Below, piece after piece: positions 62,601-64,000 of a stretch of 64,000 nt of DNA. Within the stretch, counting starts at the first letter, position 1. Every line of letters starts with the position of its first letter. Source of the DNA: Antedon mediterranea (lineage: Eukaryota; Echinodermata; Crinoidea; Comatulida; Antedonidae); the NCBI RefSeq assembly GCF_964355755.1, contig NC_092676.1, positions 29,957,871-30,021,870 on the forward strand. The letters run 5' to 3'. The notes under the pieces were generated by a model. That model was not told where the DNA came from. It did not search any database and was given only the letters and a program-made list of their open reading frames with translations. The position numbers and the translations under genes are program-made.

Positions 62601-63605
62601 AGGTCCGCATAGTAATTATTATGCTGTGAGGGTGCTAATCTTCCTTTCATTAGATCATGCATGTCTGTGTGGTACTTTAAGAAAAGTTCAGGCGTTAGTG
62701 ATGCTGAAAAATATAATACTTTATGATTATTCAGAGTTTGGCTCACATAAGAAATCGTTTGTCAAAAATATCTATTATTTTATTAGTTATTAGTGCTTTT
62801 AAAATATTATACAATTGTTAGCAATTTGCCTGATTTATTTGTATATGTGAGCAGAGGGGCAAAAATATTTTTTTAATTGGAGCTTACCGGTGTTTTGTAC
62901 GGCATCTACAACTGCTTGTTGGAAGTCAACGCTTTTTGAATTGAAGAAATATTGACGATGATCATCAACATCCATTAGAAATGTCAAGTATTTGCCAGCG
63001 GCAAGTACAGTAAATACTGGGCCATGCTGTAAAAGAAAATGCTTTAAAATGAAAATGCTTTAAAATGAAAATTGTGAAGTGATTTAAAGTGTGTCATATG
63101 TGTTAAGGTTAAATTTAAAAAAAGTCAACAATCAAAGGTTATTATAATCTGACAAACAATTTATTTGAAAAAAAAATTACAAAAAATACCATTGTCTTTA
63201 AAGTCTTAACCTTGTCTTATGTTACCTCAACAATAGCCTCAGTTAACGTACCCAAATATGATGATATTCCCAAATATGGTGATATGACATCATCATGTCC
63301 CTATATCATGGGCACATCACATTTTTGTCACATAAAGTTTGATAATGTAGGCAGAGCTTAATTCTAAATGGTAACATAATGTACAACAAACCCTATACAT
63401 AGTACTGTACTTATATACCTACCATGTATTTTGCATTATTGATATAACGCAAAGGGGTGACACCAAACTCAACACCAACACCCATCCACGGTATCCAACC
63501 ACTGATCGTGGGAGGACTGTTCCGCCTGTTCAGCTTAACCATAAACCAATTCACAAGAATAATTGCAACAATGCTTGATATTACGATCGAAATTGTGAGT
63601 AACAT
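59656..63605 (-). CDS. CYP39A1: CYP39A1-like cytochrome P450 (11 exons)
   Basis: Vertebrate CYP39A1 is the ER oxysterol 7-alpha-hydroxylase acting on 24-hydroxycholesterol; the substrate here is inferred. Exons in coding order: 63605-63423, 63026-62888, 62703-62529, 62264-62118, 61937-61853, 61605-61513, 61424-61203, 60816-60721, 60224-60136, 59989-59902, 59721-59656. They sum to 1383 nt (460 residues plus stop; human 469). An N-terminal membrane anchor (about 3-25) precedes SGWIPWMGVGVEFG, a signature shared with CYP39A1. The atypical I-helix segment (MLLWASQANAIP), the K-helix ETIRLRSPG (ExxR), the P-rich meander DPRYFPDPHAFKP and the heme loop FGGGRYQCPGR with the ligand Cys are all present. 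The ATG at 63605 gives the usual anchor and start. The gene is convergent with PGGHG. Confidence 0.94.
60572..60709. mobile_element. MITE family A copy, complete (CYP39A1 intron 8)
   Basis: AGCTCTGTCTACACTATCAA and AGTTTGTTAGTGTACAGAGC are its ends. It lies only about 11 bases from exon 8 on its donor side. Confidence 0.88.
61676..61762 (-). mobile_element. LINE 3'-end coding fragment (CYP39A1 intron 5)
   Basis: On the minus strand this reads KTLRMVEDRATWRRVVKSST-GPQQLPNG and then a stop. The DRATWRRVV pattern recalls the extreme C-terminus of reverse-transcriptase polyproteins from RTE-like and related LINEs (xxDRxxWRxxV). Only this tail is present, as expected for a 5'-truncated insertion. 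Confidence 0.55.
63250..63360. mobile_element. MITE family A copy, left end missing (CYP39A1 intron 1)
   Basis: CCCAAATATGGTGATATGAC, GGGCACATCACATTTTTGTC and AGTTTGATAATGTAGGCAGA identify the interior and right end, followed by TAA. Confidence 0.8.
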
Positions 63606-64000
63606 TTTAGAAACTAGGCATACAAAGTACTGTATATGCTAAAAATGTGGCGGAAAATACCGGTAGTGTTGCAACATAGCTTCAGTTTCGATCCAGGGAC
63701 TACAAAAACAAATAAGTAGAGCGCCCTCAAAATTGGAGAAAAAACTATGGAGCGCTACTCTTAAAAACTTACTCTCTTTACGGTAACCCAGTTAAAATGA
63801 GTATGCCGCTACTTATTATACCTATTTTTGAGGTAATAATCTAAGTTACGTTTTGCTAATACGACGATAGATACTTTGAAGTCATCATTGGATGGACATG
63901 AAAAGAACATTAAATCGACGTTTCACATTTCGTATTCCTGTCACGTCACACTTGAGTGCGTTTTGCATGTGTGTCGTGTGTATATTATATTTTTTAGTTT
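63606..64000. promoter_or_regulatory. CYP39A1 upstream region (minus-strand promoter side)
   Basis: This holds the 5' flank of CYP39A1. I see no other gene. CG-containing blocks such as AGCGCCCTC and GGAGCGCTAC at 63720-63756 stand out from the AT-rich background. No TATA box or transcription start can be fixed. Confidence 0.3.

Noticed and set aside
1-64000. A gene cluster or operon-like pathway linking the six genes
   Set aside because: Their known roles (vault ADP-ribosylation, ubiquitin ligation, NF-kappaB adaptor, glycan sulfation, collagen glycan trimming, oxysterol hydroxylation) do not form a pathway, and each has its own promoter-sized spacer.

Overview
The window is from an AT-rich animal nuclear genome. 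The genes are intron-rich, with GT-AG introns and phases that join correctly across all exons. TAGGCCTA palindromes are frequent, and minisatellites, MITEs and non-LTR retrotransposon sequence are dense. The gene content (PARP4, UBE3A, IRAK1BP1, a carbohydrate sulfotransferase, PGGHG, CYP39A1) suggests a marine deuterostome invertebrate, perhaps an echinoderm or a relative. That placement is inference. No prokaryotic or viral gene set is present.

Layout. 1-4.4 kb holds no gene: a ~1.5-kb terminal-inverted-repeat element (32-1530), a ~130-bp tandem array (1681-3270) and TAGGCCTA-rich DNA. 4.43-9.39 kb is a nearly intact non-LTR retrotransposon with an L1-type ORF1 and an endonuclease/reverse transcriptase ORF2 carrying one frameshift. 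9.46-33.96 kb (+) is a vault PARP (PARP4) gene that I could assemble from about 47 coding exons into 1845 residues: BRCT, PARP regulatory and catalytic domains, VIT, vWA, a long tail of small symmetric exons, and a C-terminal region. 35.7-44.07 kb (+) is a 20-exon UBE3A/E6AP-type ubiquitin ligase (AZUL + HECT, 1065 residues). 44.76-45.86 kb (+) is IRAK1BP1 (SIMPL domain, 3 exons). 46.0-46.7 kb is a 24-bp minisatellite joined to a tRNA-like SINE head. 48.25-49.54 kb (+) is an intronless Golgi carbohydrate sulfotransferase. 50.47-58.92 kb (+) is PGGHG, a GH65 collagen-disaccharide glucosidase with a predicted N-terminal membrane anchor. 59.66-63.61 kb (-) is an 11-exon CYP39A1-like P450, convergent with PGGHG.

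The genes show no sign of forming one pathway; they are an ordinary eukaryotic neighbourhood. The unusual biology lies in gene architecture. In PARP4 an array of phase-1 exons grew by tandem duplication of exon-plus-intron blocks. Short tandem duplications have repeatedly copied splice junctions, including a 12-copy repeat that carries an exon end and its 5' splice site. About 15 copies of one MITE family occur in the window, most of them in introns, and one of these is split by a 1.34-kb element with perfect 34-bp inverted repeats.

Exon coordinates were read by eye from splice consensus, reading frame and recalled family similarity. Every complete gene model sums to a multiple of three with no internal stop. 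UTRs and promoters are largely unassigned.
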